12,395 nt of DNA from Hyphomicrobiales bacterium (GCA_021775515.1 JAJFHR010000280.1:1-12395), one strand, 5' to 3'. Shown: positions 1 to 7,444, numbered from the stretch's first letter. The notes: generated by a model from the sequence alone, not told the origin. Numbers and translations are program-made.

Positions 1-72
1 TTCCGGCTCAGGTTCCGGCTCAGGTTCCGGCTCAGGTTCCGGCTCAGGTTCCGGCTCAGGTTCCGGCTCAGG
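1..72. repeat. Six perfect tandem copies of a 12-bp unit inside ftsY
   Basis: The unit ttccggctcagg is repeated six times without any change from base 1 to 72 and may continue past the edge. On the ftsY strand each unit reads CCT GAG CCG GAA, giving Pro-Glu-Pro-Glu, residues 60-83. The unit is a multiple of three, so gain or loss of copies would lengthen or shorten the linker without a frameshift. The absence of any synonymous drift among copies suggests recent expansion by slippage. Confidence 0.97.
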
Positions 73-249
73 TTGCACCAAAGGCGCCACCACTTGTTCA
101 GGGTCTACTGTTGCTGGTTGCGTTGCTTTATCTTGTGGCTGATCGGCTTCTGCGCTGGTTTCGGGAGGAAGCGTTTCGTCAGCTGATTTGTCTTTTTTGA
201 AACGGTTAAACATGCGGCGGAAAAAACCGCCCTTTTTTTCTTCGCTCAT
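1..249 (-). CDS. ftsY: Signal recognition particle receptor FtsY, N-terminal part (gene continues beyond the left edge)
   Basis: Only the first 83 codons are present; the GTPase (NG) domain lies outside the window. The reading frame opens MSEEKKGGFFRRMFNRFKKD and continues as an acidic, proline-rich tail, then Pro-Glu repeats from residue 60. A short basic/aromatic N-terminus followed by a long low-complexity acidic region is typical of FtsY, where this A domain helps membrane association of the SRP receptor during co-translational targeting. The identification rests on this N-terminus and on gene order (dapF, mtaB, ftsY is common in alphaproteobacteria), because no catalytic motif is visible. 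The ATG shares its A with the last base of the mtaB stop (TAATG), so translation is probably coupled to mtaB. Confidence 0.85.
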   Translation of the reverse strand, partial: MSEEKKGGFFRRMFNRFKKDKSADETLPPETSAEADQPQDKATQPATVDPEQVVAPLVQPEPEPEPEPEPEPEPEPEPEPEPE

Positions 250-1517
250 TAAGCCAAACGCCCTTCCAGCTGATTTTCGCTATTGCAGCTAAGAGAAACG
301 GTCACCAGGTCACCGGGAACAGCTTTTTGTCGCAACTTGACCGGAAAGAAATGCTGAGTGCGTCCACTTGACTCGGTTTCAACAAGAACTTCTGCGGTTG
401 TCTGATCAAATTCAGATGTCTGTTGGGCCAAAATAGCTTCGCCCTTGATCCGAAGGCGTTTAGCCCGCTCTTTTATCGAATTTCCGGGAACTTGCGGCAT
501 TTTTGCCGCCGGTGTTTCGGGACGCGAAGAAAAAGGAAAAACGTGCAGGAAGGTAAGGTTGCAATCGTCAATCAAATCCAGCGTGTTTTGAAACATCTCT
601 TCGGTTTCTGTGGGAAAACCCGCGATTAAATCAGCGCCAAAAACCACATCCGGTCTCAGGGTTTTAATGTCCTGGCAGAACTGGATGGAATCTTCACGCA
701 AGTGTCGCCGTTTCATCCGCTTTAAAATCAAATTATCGCCCGCTTGCAGCGACAAATGCAGATGAGGCATCACTCTTTTATCTTCAAGGGCATCAAACAA
801 GGCGCCATCTGCTTCAATAGAATCTATTGAAGATAGGCGGAGCCGGGGCAAGTCGGGCACTTGGGTTAGAATTTTCTGTATCAAAATACCCAGACTTGGC
901 GTGCCGGGCAGGCCAAGCCCATATGAGGTAATGTCAACGCCGGTGAGTACAATTTCTTTATAACCACCATCCACAAGATGTTTGATTTGTTCGATCACTG
1001 CTCCCATCGGAACAGAGCGTGAATTCCCGCGCCCGTAAGGAATGATGCAGAAAGTACATCTGTGATCACATCCGTTTTGGATCTGCACAAAGGCGCGCGA
1101 ACGGGCCTCGAAACCATTGATCAAATGGCTGGCGGTTTCTGTCACCGACATAATATCGTTGACTTGGATTTTCTCGCTGTTTGAAATGTCCAAATCGGGA
1201 AATCTGTAAGCCCGGGCGAGAAGTTTCTCTTCGTTGCCCAGGACATTGTCCACCTCTGGCATGTCAGCAAATTTTTGCGGGTTGATCTGTGCTGCACATC
1301 CGGTGACAACTATTCGGGCATCCGGGCTTTCGCGCCGGGCTTTTCTAATCGCCTGACGTGCCTGGCGTTCGGCTTCTGCGGTTACTGCGCAAGTATTGAC
1401 GATAACAACGTTGTTGAGGTCTGCTGCAGCCGCATGATCGCGCATTACTTCTGTTTCATAAGAATTAAGGCGGCAGCCAAATGTTAAAATTTTGGGTGGT
1501 CTCATCGAGGCATTCAT
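249..1517 (-). CDS. mtaB: tRNA t6A37 methylthiotransferase MtaB (radical SAM)
   Basis: Adds a methylthio group to C2 of N6-threonylcarbamoyl-adenosine 37 in ANN-decoding tRNAs; cytosolic, with two iron-sulfur clusters. With the start used here (422 aa) the N-terminal methylthiotransferase domain carries its three cluster cysteines at C15 (FGCRLN), C43 (NTCAVT) and C74 (TGCAAQ). The radical-SAM cluster motif is CDHRCTFC, C150/C154/C157. A TRAM-like RNA-binding tail occupies about residues 370-422. FGCRLN fits the MtaB/e-MtaB group better than MiaB. The frame is open upstream to 1568, but that stretch lies inside dapF. The ATG at 1517 sits one base after the dapF stop with an AAGG about nine bases upstream, so I chose it; an ATG at 1505 is the alternative. 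It ends in a one-base overlap with ftsY. Confidence 0.94.
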   Translation of the reverse strand: MNASMRPPKILTFGCRLNSYETEVMRDHAAAADLNNVVIVNTCAVTAEAERQARQAIRKARRESPDARIVVTGCAAQINPQKFADMPEVDNVLGNEEKLLARAYRFPDLDISNSEKIQVNDIMSVTETASHLINGFEARSRAFVQIQNGCDHRCTFCIIPYGRGNSRSVPMGAVIEQIKHLVDGGYKEIVLTGVDITSYGLGLPGTPSLGILIQKILTQVPDLPRLRLSSIDSIEADGALFDALEDKRVMPHLHLSLQAGDNLILKRMKRRHLREDSIQFCQDIKTLRPDVVFGADLIAGFPTETEEMFQNTLDLIDDCNLTFLHVFPFSSRPETPAAKMPQVPGNSIKERAKRLRIKGEAILAQQTSEFDQTTAEVLVETESSGRTQHFFPVKLRQKAVPGDLVTVSLSCNSENQLEGRLA

Positions 1518-1518
1518 A

Positions 1519-2391
1519 TTAAATGCCCTTGCTGAATATCTCGATGGGCAAGGTGCCATCGAAATCATATTGATAAGGACCCGACATCAACACATGATTG
1601 TCTTCCTCGCGCCATTCAATCATCAGCGGGCCACCGGGCAGGTGGACCGTGGCTTTACGGCCGGTGAGATTTTTGCGAACCGCAGCAACCAAGACAGCAC
1701 AGGCAGCCGATCCGCAGGCCTTTGTCAGCCCCACGCCGCGTTCCCAGACCTTTAAAACAATTTCCGTGCGCGATATAACTTTGGCCAGACTGATGTTGGC
1801 ACGTTGGGGAAACATCGGGTGAAATTCCAACATCGGCCCGATGCTGGAAAGATCGTAGGCTTCCACATCCTCAACCCAAAAAATACAATGAGGATTGCCA
1901 ATGTTAACGACGCTTGGACTGTGGAGAAGGGGTGAATCTATCGGCCCGATCTGCAGTTCTATTTGCCGCGTATCCATTTCTTCCGCGATCGGGATTTGGT
2001 CCCATCTTAACTGTGGAAGCCCCATGTCCACGGTGATCATATCGGCTTGTGCTGAACGTTCACATACCAATTTCCCGGCATTTGTCCGGATTGTTGCCGA
2101 GGTTGTGCCTTTTTCAATCATCAAAATATCGCCAACGCAGCGGCTGGCATTGCCGCAGGCATCGACCTCACCGCCGCTGGCATTTCTGATCTGCATGAAG
2201 GCGTCAGCAGTTGCATCAGGTTTGATCATAATTAGCTGATCGCAGCCAATGCCGGTTTCGCGATTGGAAATGGCTTCGGCGATGGCGTCGTTCATGGGAA
2301 TGGATTGCGTTCGTGCGTCCAACACGACGAAGTCATTTCCAAGCCCGTTCATCTTGCGAAAGGGTATATGATCGCTTCGATCAGTCATCAT
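1519..2391 (-). CDS. dapF: Diaminopimelate epimerase DapF
   Basis: Converts LL-diaminopimelate to the meso form, the last shared step before lysine and the cross-linking amino acid of peptidoglycan; a cofactor-free cytosolic enzyme. The 290-residue length is normal. Visible motifs: MNGLGNDF (14-21), GCDQL (49-53), DACGNASRC with one catalytic cysteine at C79, IGNPHCIF (164-171), and ERGVGLTKACGSAACA with the second catalytic cysteine at C226. Both halves of the two-base mechanism are therefore intact. The gene opens with two consecutive ATG codons (2391 and 2388) and has no convincing Shine-Dalgarno sequence. Both start codons lie within one arm of a long inverted repeat (2382-2450). The stop is one base from the mtaB start, so dapF, mtaB and ftsY are probably co-transcribed. 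Confidence 0.97.
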   Translation of the reverse strand: MMTDRSDHIPFRKMNGLGNDFVVLDARTQSIPMNDAIAEAISNRETGIGCDQLIMIKPDATADAFMQIRNASGGEVDACGNASRCVGDILMIEKGTTSATIRTNAGKLVCERSAQADMITVDMGLPQLRWDQIPIAEEMDTRQIELQIGPIDSPLLHSPSVVNIGNPHCIFWVEDVEAYDLSSIGPMLEFHPMFPQRANISLAKVISRTEIVLKVWERGVGLTKACGSAACAVLVAAVRKNLTGRKATVHLPGGPLMIEWREEDNHVLMSGPYQYDFDGTLPIEIFSKGI

Positions 2392-2450
2392 AGCCGTTAT
2401 ATAGGGCTATTGGTTATAAATAGCCAAATATTTAACGACTATGATGACTG
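2382..2450. repeat. Nested inverted repeat spanning the dapF start and the protease-dapF gap
   Basis: The outer arms are 2382-2399 and 2433-2450, 18 bp each with one mismatch; the outermost 12 bp (cagtcatcatag / ctatgatgactg) match perfectly. Inside the loop lies a second inverted repeat, ggctatt (2405-2411) and aatagcc (2419-2425), separated by seven bases. One outer arm contains both dapF ATG codons; the other begins three bases after the protease stop codon. No T-run follows the stem in either direction, so it is not a standard intrinsic terminator. It could form an RNA hairpin in a message reading through from the protease gene, act as a protein-binding site, or be an inverted duplication of the dapF 5' end. 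Confidence 0.85.
2398..2427 (-). promoter_or_regulatory. Candidate sigma-70-type promoter for dapF
   Basis: Reading the minus strand, TTGGCT (2427-2422) and TATATA (2403-2398) are separated by 18 bases and resemble -35 and -10 boxes. A start about seven bases after the -10 would fall at or next to the first dapF ATG at 2391, giving a leaderless or nearly leaderless message. This agrees with the lack of a Shine-Dalgarno sequence. The region is AT-rich, so chance matches are likely; this is a suggestion only. Confidence 0.35.
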
Positions 2451-2453
2451 AAA

Positions 2454-5400
2454 CTAGAACACGTCATAGATTGCATATGAAGCGCTCGCATTTAGATCAT
2501 TAAGGTCCAGCGAGAGAACTTCGGAATAAGTGCTACCACCGGAATCTGTCGACTGCACGGTAATGTCATAGATTGAACTTGGTTCGACTGCGGAAGCGCC
2601 GGTGCCGGTTGTGTCGACATTGAGCAGGATATTATCGAAACGGACCTCCGTGGTCTCATTGCTGAATGTCTTTTTGTTGTTGTACCCGATGAACTCGATA
2701 GTATGTGCACCTGCGGAAAGGTCACCAAGATCGACATTGATCGTCTGCCAGCCGGTGTCAACGACCGGTCCGCCATTGCCGTCACCGGAAATCTGGGTGA
2801 CATATTGTTCGGCACCAAAAGTGACAAGCTGGCCATCTATCTTGACGCTAACCTCGCCAAATTCATCAGTCTCATATTCACTCGACATAATCATGCGGTA
2901 ATCAAAACTAAGCGCGCCGGCACCAGTGTCAGTGACGGTGAAACCCTTGGACCAGGAAGCTTCCATGTTGGTTATGTCGTTATGATCTATGCCACCGAGC
3001 ACCATGCCAAGGTCACCGGAGGTATTGGAGCTGGAATATGATCCCGCGATATCGTTGAAATTGAAACCACCATTTTCTAGAACAGTGCCGGGGGCAACAT
3101 AGTCGGCTTTGATGCGGATCTCGTTATCGATGATTTCCAATGCACTGCTGGGGTCATTGATGATCTGGTAGGTGAAGCTGTCACCTGCGTCGGGATCTAC
3201 CGTTGCAAGAGTTGCCACCAACATGCCTGCTTCGGCACTTCCGATCACCACACCACCACTATAAGTAATATCAGCGGGTCCTTCATTGAGATCGTTGACA
3301 TTCAAGGTCATGGTTTCAGAATAGGTATTGCCACCGGAATCTGTGGTTTGCACAAGAACGTCGTAAGTGGAGATAGGTTCAACGGTGGAGATGTCTGTTG
3401 CCATCCCATCAACATCAAGCAAGATATTATCGAAACGGACTTCGGTGGTTTCATTGCTGAAAGTCTTTTTGTTGTTGAACCCGATGAATTCAATTGTGTG
3501 AGCACCAGCGGAAAGGTCTCCCAAATCAACACTGATCGTCTGCCAGTCGGTGTCAACAACGGGACCTCCGTTGCCGTCACCGGAAATCTGAGTTGCGTAC
3601 TGATTGGCGCCAAAAGTGACAAGCTGGCCATCGATTTTGACGCGAATTTCGCCAAATTCATCAGTTTCATATTCGCTCGACATAATCATGCGGTAATCAA
3701 AACTGAGCGCGCCGGCGCCAGCTTCAGTGACGGTGAAACCCTTGGACCAGGAAGCTTCCATGTTGGTTATGTCGTTATGGTCTACGCCGCCGAGCACCAT
3801 GCCAAGGTCACCGGAGATATTGGAGCTGGAATAAGCCGCTGCAGTATCATTGAAGGTAAATCCGTCATTACCGGCAGCAAATCCGCTGTTAACATAGTTT
3901 GTCGCAGCCCCGACGCTGGCGGAAAGCGTTATTTCGCTGTAATGACCTGCTGGTGGTGTGAGGGTCAGACCGCTAACCGATGCGCCCGGCACTGTCCATG
4001 ATCCGTCACCATTATCAACGCCCGCGGATAAAATTGCGCCTGCTGGTATGCCTGAGATCGCAACATCTAAGCCTCCAGCCGCCTCATTCAGCACATTTGC
4101 CGAAAAGGTAAGCTCAATTGGATTTTGAGTATTGCCGGCCTCATAATCAAGGCTGGCACCAGCTTTGATTTGTATTTGATTGCCAACGATTTCGAGCGCA
4201 CCGCTTGGATCATTGAGGATCTGGTATGAAAAACTGTCACTTGAATCGGGATCCAATGTTGTCAAAGCTGCGACCACGGTACCGGCGGCGGCATTTTCAT
4301 CAACAATACCGCCGGTAAGGGTTATGTCTGTTGGTCCTTCATCAAACAGGTTTGTGACATCAATGGTGAAGGTTTGCGTTGATGTTGAGCCATCACTGGA
4401 GGTAGCCGTTACCTCGATGGTGTGATCTGCCGAGGTTTCAAAGTCGAGGGCAGCAGCAACGCTAACGACACCTGTCGAGCCATCAATAGCAAACAGGCCA
4501 CCGGCGTTATTGGAAAGGCTATAGGTAACTGTATCGCTTAAATCTGCATCGCTGGCGAAGGCGGTAATGCCAACAGCACTGCCGATTGCCGCGCCTTCAT
4601 TGACGGTATTGCCTGAAGAATTACTATCACCAACAATCGAGATGGAGGTCTCATTGACATCATTTACGTTGATGGAGAATGTCTGGGTTGAAGTTGTGCT
4701 GTCGCTTGAAGTAGCCGTTACTTCGATGGTCTGGGTGGTTGAGCTTTCCGCATCCAGTGATCCGGCCACTCTAACTACGCCGGTGTTGGCATCAATGGTG
4801 AACAAACCTCCAGCATCATTAGATAATGTGTAGGTGACACTGTCACCAGCGTCGGGATCGGTTGCCAGTGCGGTAATGCCGACAATTGTACCAACTGATG
4901 CGTTTTCGTTGATGCTATCGCCAGAGGCATTCTGATCGCTTATCGCAGAAATCCCACCTCCAGCGATGATCTGATCGGTTCTGCCTTCGTTGAAGCCTGT
5001 TGTTATGAAGTGGAGTGTTGCGGCATCGAGGTCGGATCCGTAAGCAGCGGTAAGATCGGCATAGTTTGCCAGATATTGCGCGGCATCGAAACTGTCGGTT
5101 GCCAGCCCGGCGGTAAAGCCGCTGGCGACATAATGTTCGAAACCGGCCTGGGCATTGGCGCCGAGACTGGTGATAAGACCGGTGTTGGAGGCGATATAGT
5201 CATAGGCCTGAAAATCTGTCACTGATCCAGCGGTAAATGTCTGGTCTAAAAACTGCAGGTTTTCGATGCCCTGAAGCAGGTCGAGACCATCCGCGCCTGT
5301 GGTTAACACGGCGATTTCGCTATTGAATGAGGTCAGCACGTAGTCCGACCAGTTTGAACTGTAAAGGGCGGTATCACTGCCCAGTCCGCCGAACAGGACA

Positions 5401-6419
5401 TCGTTTCCGTTTCCGCCGTTCAGGACATCGTCTCCGCTGTTTCCCATCAACTGGTTGTTGAGGTCGTTTCCGGTGAGGATGTCATTGCCGCCGCCGCCGA
5501 TGGCGTTTTCAATGTCAGCGCCATAGGCGATGGCGATATTGAAGGTCATCTGGTCGGCATTGGAATAAGACCCGGGCACCAGGGTGATGGTTGAATTTGT
5601 GGTCCAGCCGGACAGATCAATGGTATCATTACCGGCGCCATCCCAGATGGTGATGATCGGATGCTGGTTGAAGGTAAAATCAAACACCGAATTAGCCTCG
5701 GTGGTATTAAAGCCGTAAACCGTATCACCACTGCGGGTGGTGTAATCAGCGCCATAGATCGATTGTGCGGTTAACACATCATAGACCATCGGGGTCTGGG
5801 CGTAATATTTGAGGCCATCGCTGGCATACCAGTCAGCGCCGGTGTTGGAGGCATCAAAATACGACATAATCGAATACATATGCGTATCCTGCTCAAACAG
5901 CGCATCGTTTTGATAGGTCGGAGAGCCGCCGTTATAATTGCCGGGGTGGCTCAGGCCCAAAGTGTGGCCGATCTCATGCATGATGGCCATCTGGCCGTAT
6001 TCGCCGATGTCGGGATCGGAAAGCGAGTAATAGTTGTTGTTCAACCAGATCGAGCCCTGGGATTTCTGATAGGCATAATTGTCGATACCAACCTCGCCGG
6101 GGCCGTAGGCATGGGCATAACTGACGCCGGTTGTGGAATTGCTTATTCTGATGTCGGCGGTATTGGGGTCTGAGGCGGCGACCAAATCAACCGCGATCAC
6201 ATCATTCCAGAGTTCAAAGCCCAAATTGGCGATGGCGGCCTGTTTGGTGTTGAGGGCGCTCCAGCCGGAATATTCGGCATAGCTGGTGGAAAACCAGTTC
6301 TGGTTGGTGGGAATACCATAAGTGATGGTCGAGGCAACCTGATAAGAACTATTGTACCAATAGCCGCCGTTATCGACCTGATCGATGATTTGTTCGTTGG
6401 TATAAACCGGTTTTGCCAT
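2454..6419 (-). CDS. Secreted serralysin-type (M10B) zinc metalloprotease with RTX and cadherin-like repeats
   Basis: A 1321-residue extracellular protease. The catalytic domain occupies about residues 1-220: the zinc motif MHEIGHTLGLSHPG has H148, H152 and H158 as ligands and E149 as base, and the Met-turn SIMSY (183-187) includes the serralysin tyrosine Y187. There is no Sec signal peptide. Glycine/aspartate nonapeptides (308-350) bind calcium, and the acidic-hydrophobic end (YAIYDVF) fits type I secretion. Next come two related units of about 40 residues (403-482), two tandem cadherin-like repeats (495-590, 597-692) and two further cadherin-like domains, each interrupted by a near-identical module (853-1005 and 1118-1270). 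Ordinary serralysins are near 480 residues, so about 840 residues are added. No ABC transporter, membrane-fusion gene or inhibitor is in the window. AGGG about 11 bases before the ATG is a modest ribosome site. The target is unknown; adhesion to or cleavage of polymers is plausible. Confidence 0.94.
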   Translation of the reverse strand: MAKPVYTNEQIIDQVDNGGYWYNSSYQVASTITYGIPTNQNWFSTSYAEYSGWSALNTKQAAIANLGFELWNDVIAVDLVAASDPNTADIRISNSTTGVSYAHAYGPGEVGIDNYAYQKSQGSIWLNNNYYSLSDPDIGEYGQMAIMHEIGHTLGLSHPGNYNGGSPTYQNDALFEQDTHMYSIMSYFDASNTGADWYASDGLKYYAQTPMVYDVLTAQSIYGADYTTRSGDTVYGFNTTEANSVFDFTFNQHPIITIWDGAGNDTIDLSGWTTNSTITLVPGSYSNADQMTFNIAIAYGADIENAIGGGGNDILTGNDLNNQLMGNSGDDVLNGGNGNDVLFGGLGSDTALYSSNWSDYVLTSFNSEIAVLTTGADGLDLLQGIENLQFLDQTFTAGSVTDFQAYDYIASNTGLITSLGANAQAGFEHYVASGFTAGLATDSFDAAQYLANYADLTAAYGSDLDAATLHFITTGFNEGRTDQIIAGGGISAISDQNASGDSINENASVGTIVGITALATDPDAGDSVTYTLSNDAGGLFTIDANTGVVRVAGSLDAESSTTQTIEVTATSSDSTTSTQTFSINVNDVNETSISIVGDSNSSGNTVNEGAAIGSAVGITAFASDADLSDTVTYSLSNNAGGLFAIDGSTGVVSVAAALDFETSADHTIEVTATSSDGSTSTQTFTIDVTNLFDEGPTDITLTGGIVDENAAAGTVVAALTTLDPDSSDSFSYQILNDPSGALEIVGNQIQIKAGASLDYEAGNTQNPIELTFSANVLNEAAGGLDVAISGIPAGAILSAGVDNGDGSWTVPGASVSGLTLTPPAGHYSEITLSASVGAATNYVNSGFAAGNDGFTFNDTAAAYSSSNISGDLGMVLGGVDHNDITNMEASWSKGFTVTEAGAGALSFDYRMIMSSEYETDEFGEIRVKIDGQLVTFGANQYATQISGDGNGGPVVDTDWQTISVDLGDLSAGAHTIEFIGFNNKKTFSNETTEVRFDNILLDVDGMATDISTVEPISTYDVLVQTTDSGGNTYSETMTLNVNDLNEGPADITYSGGVVIGSAEAGMLVATLATVDPDAGDSFTYQIINDPSSALEIIDNEIRIKADYVAPGTVLENGGFNFNDIAGSYSSSNTSGDLGMVLGGIDHNDITNMEASWSKGFTVTDTGAGALSFDYRMIMSSEYETDEFGEVSVKIDGQLVTFGAEQYVTQISGDGNGGPVVDTGWQTINVDLGDLSAGAHTIEFIGYNNKKTFSNETTEVRFDNILLNVDTTGTGASAVEPSSIYDITVQSTDSGGSTYSEVLSLDLNDLNASASYAIYDVF
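2610..3068 (-). repeat. Duplicated ~153-residue module of the protease, second copy (residues 1118-1270)
   Basis: Runs from GFNFND to NILLNVDT and matches the first copy without gaps. DNA similarity is uneven: about 3 differences in 60 bases at 2941-3000 compared with 3736-3795, but 8 in 60 at 2641-2700 compared with 3436-3495. It sits between an incomplete cadherin-like domain (1045-1106) and the closing strand of that domain (SIYDITVQSTDSGG, from 1282), the same context as the first copy. Confidence 0.92.
3405..3863 (-). repeat. Duplicated ~153-residue module of the protease, first copy (residues 853-1005)
   Basis: Runs from GFTFND to NILLDVDG. By my hand alignment it differs from the second copy at 17 of 153 residues, and the two lie exactly 795 bases apart. 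Its pattern (SFDYRM, VKIDGQLV, WQTISVDLG, AGAHTIEF and a final VRFDNILL) resembles a beta-sandwich or jelly-roll of the kind seen in carbohydrate-binding and surface modules; that fold is inferred from the pattern only. An additional segment of about 87 residues (764-850, with DNGDGSWTVPG and GLTLTPP) precedes this copy but not the other. Confidence 0.92.
4344..4937 (-). repeat. Two tandem cadherin-like repeats in the protease
   Basis: Residues 495-590 and 597-692 are clearly homologous. Each starts with an NEN/NEG-type segment, continues through VGITA, a DPDAGD or DADLSD acidic segment, VTY-LSN-AGGLF-ID--TGVV, and ends in TIEVTATSSD and STQTF. These are hallmarks of cadherin-like domains in large bacterial surface and RTX proteins, where the Asp residues bind calcium between domains. 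The two copies differ at many positions, so this duplication is older than the module duplication at the C-terminus. Confidence 0.88.
5370..5498 (-). repeat. RTX (haemolysin-type calcium-binding) nonapeptide region of the protease
   Basis: Residues 308-350 contain consecutive GGxGxD-like units: GGGGND, MGNSGDD, GGNGND and GGLGSD. In this family they fold as a calcium-stabilised parallel beta-roll just after the protease domain and accompany type I export. There are only about four to five units, close to the number in classical serralysins, so the added length of this protein lies downstream of the roll. Confidence 0.9.
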
Positions 6420-7444
6420 AGTTGTTCAACCCTGTTTGCGGCGGCTGTGCTCCAGCCCATCCAACTATCGGTCTTAAGACACAGCAGCCAACCCCGGCTG
6501 CAAGCACACCACAATATTCAACAACTCTATTGGAAAACCTTTGAGAAATTCGTTACAATTTTCATTATTGGGGCTGAAAATATCCAAGAATAGAATTACA
6601 ATTAATCTGTTGTTAAATTTCAGTACAATTTAAATAAAATCCTTATTACCACTACAACATTTCATTAAATTTTGAATACTTGTATTGATAATCCTAACCG
6701 TGAAAACACCTGCGTTCGAGTTCCCGTGCCCAAGAGGTGCGGAAATCTGACATCTGGTTCGGACAAGAGCGGATAACGGATCTGATGCCGATTCGCATAT
6801 CATTTTTTGAAAAAATGCAGTGGAGCAACGGTTAATTATTGAAGCAGAGTGAAGTTCTTGTTGTTATTCTGATGACGTATTTAGAAAATTTGGTACGAGT
6901 CTAATTCTGTATGCCACGGACCTCCCCATATTTAATCAAGCCAGATTTTTTGTGATCCGTGTGTTGTCTGAAATGTCACTATCAATCCATTCTTGTTGCT
7001 GGCTGCTCGGGAACTGAATGAAAAAACAGCCGGTTTAGGGCGGTTTATAAACGTCTACGGTGGGTGACCTTTCATACGATAACGGCTGTATTTTCTAAAA
7101 AGCTGTATTTTCAGGGTTGAAAAAATTGGCTTGAATAAGAATGCCTATCCAACTACATTGCGGCCGTAATGAATAAGAATTTGGCGAGCACTTTTGCCTG
7201 CTTGTAGGTATAAAATCTCTATTGTATCGGTTGACACCAATTGATATTTCGAAACAAATCTGTAAGAAATGGATGAAAGCTCGGGCCGGAAAAACCGCCT
7301 ATCCGAAAACGTGTCAGTATTTGTCCCCAATTCACTACTTTGTCGTGATGAAAGGGCAGGTATGGAAACGGGGATAGTTCTGCGCATTTTGGACAAAAAG
7401 AGCATTTACTGGAAAAGTTTGTCAATAATAGGAATTCAAATTTT
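6420..7444. other. Intergenic region between divergent transcription units, no supportable gene
   Basis: About 1 kb between the protease start (reading left) and the NeuB start (reading right); it must hold the promoters of both units. 6590-6690 is strongly AT-rich. TACAATT occurs three times (6554-6560, 6597-6603, 6624-6630) in the part upstream of the protease. A perfect 17-base palindrome with a one-base centre lies at 6801-6817. An 11-base direct repeat gctgtattttc occurs at 7084 and 7102. A TTGACA at 7231-7236 could be a -35 box for the operon but lacks a good -10. Short open frames here (for example minus strand 7145-7405) have no motif, start signal or composition to support them. I see no tRNA, terminator or insertion sequence; decayed sequence of unknown origin is possible. 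Confidence 0.7.

Noticed and set aside
1..72. Short tandem repeat considered as a CRISPR array
   Set aside because: The 12-bp units adjoin with no spacers and are in frame within a coding region.
1518..1568. Upstream extension of mtaB to 1568
   Set aside because: It would overlap dapF by about 50 bases, and the added residues lack family similarity. The ATG at 1517 has a better ribosome site and spacing.
2382..2450. Inverted repeat considered as an intrinsic terminator of the protease gene
   Set aside because: No T-run follows the stem, and the stem includes the next gene's start codon.
3348..4001. Open frame of 217 codons on the plus strand
   Set aside because: It is antisense to the protease gene and follows its repeats. 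The minus-strand protein has clear domains; this frame has none.
6801..6817. Perfect 17-base palindrome cattttttgaaaaaatg
   Set aside because: A one-base centre cannot make a good RNA hairpin, the arms are nearly pure A/T, and it lies in AT-rich DNA. Chance is likely.
6703..6840. Plus-strand stop-free stretch of about 43 codons containing SDIWFGQERITDLMPIR
   Set aside because: It looks protein-like and is less AT-rich than its surroundings, but there is no start codon at its head and I recognise no family. It may be a gene remnant; not supportable as a feature.
7231..7260. TTGACA as a -35 box for the NeuB operon
   Set aside because: No acceptable -10 hexamer occurs 16-19 bases downstream, and it would imply a leader of about 180 bases. 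Not strong enough to list as a promoter.
7145..7405. Open frame of 86 codons on the minus strand in the intergenic region, with an overlapping one at 7219-7425
   Set aside because: No recognisable motif, no convincing ribosome-binding site, and two overlapping frames of similar length suggest chance. A decayed gene cannot be excluded.
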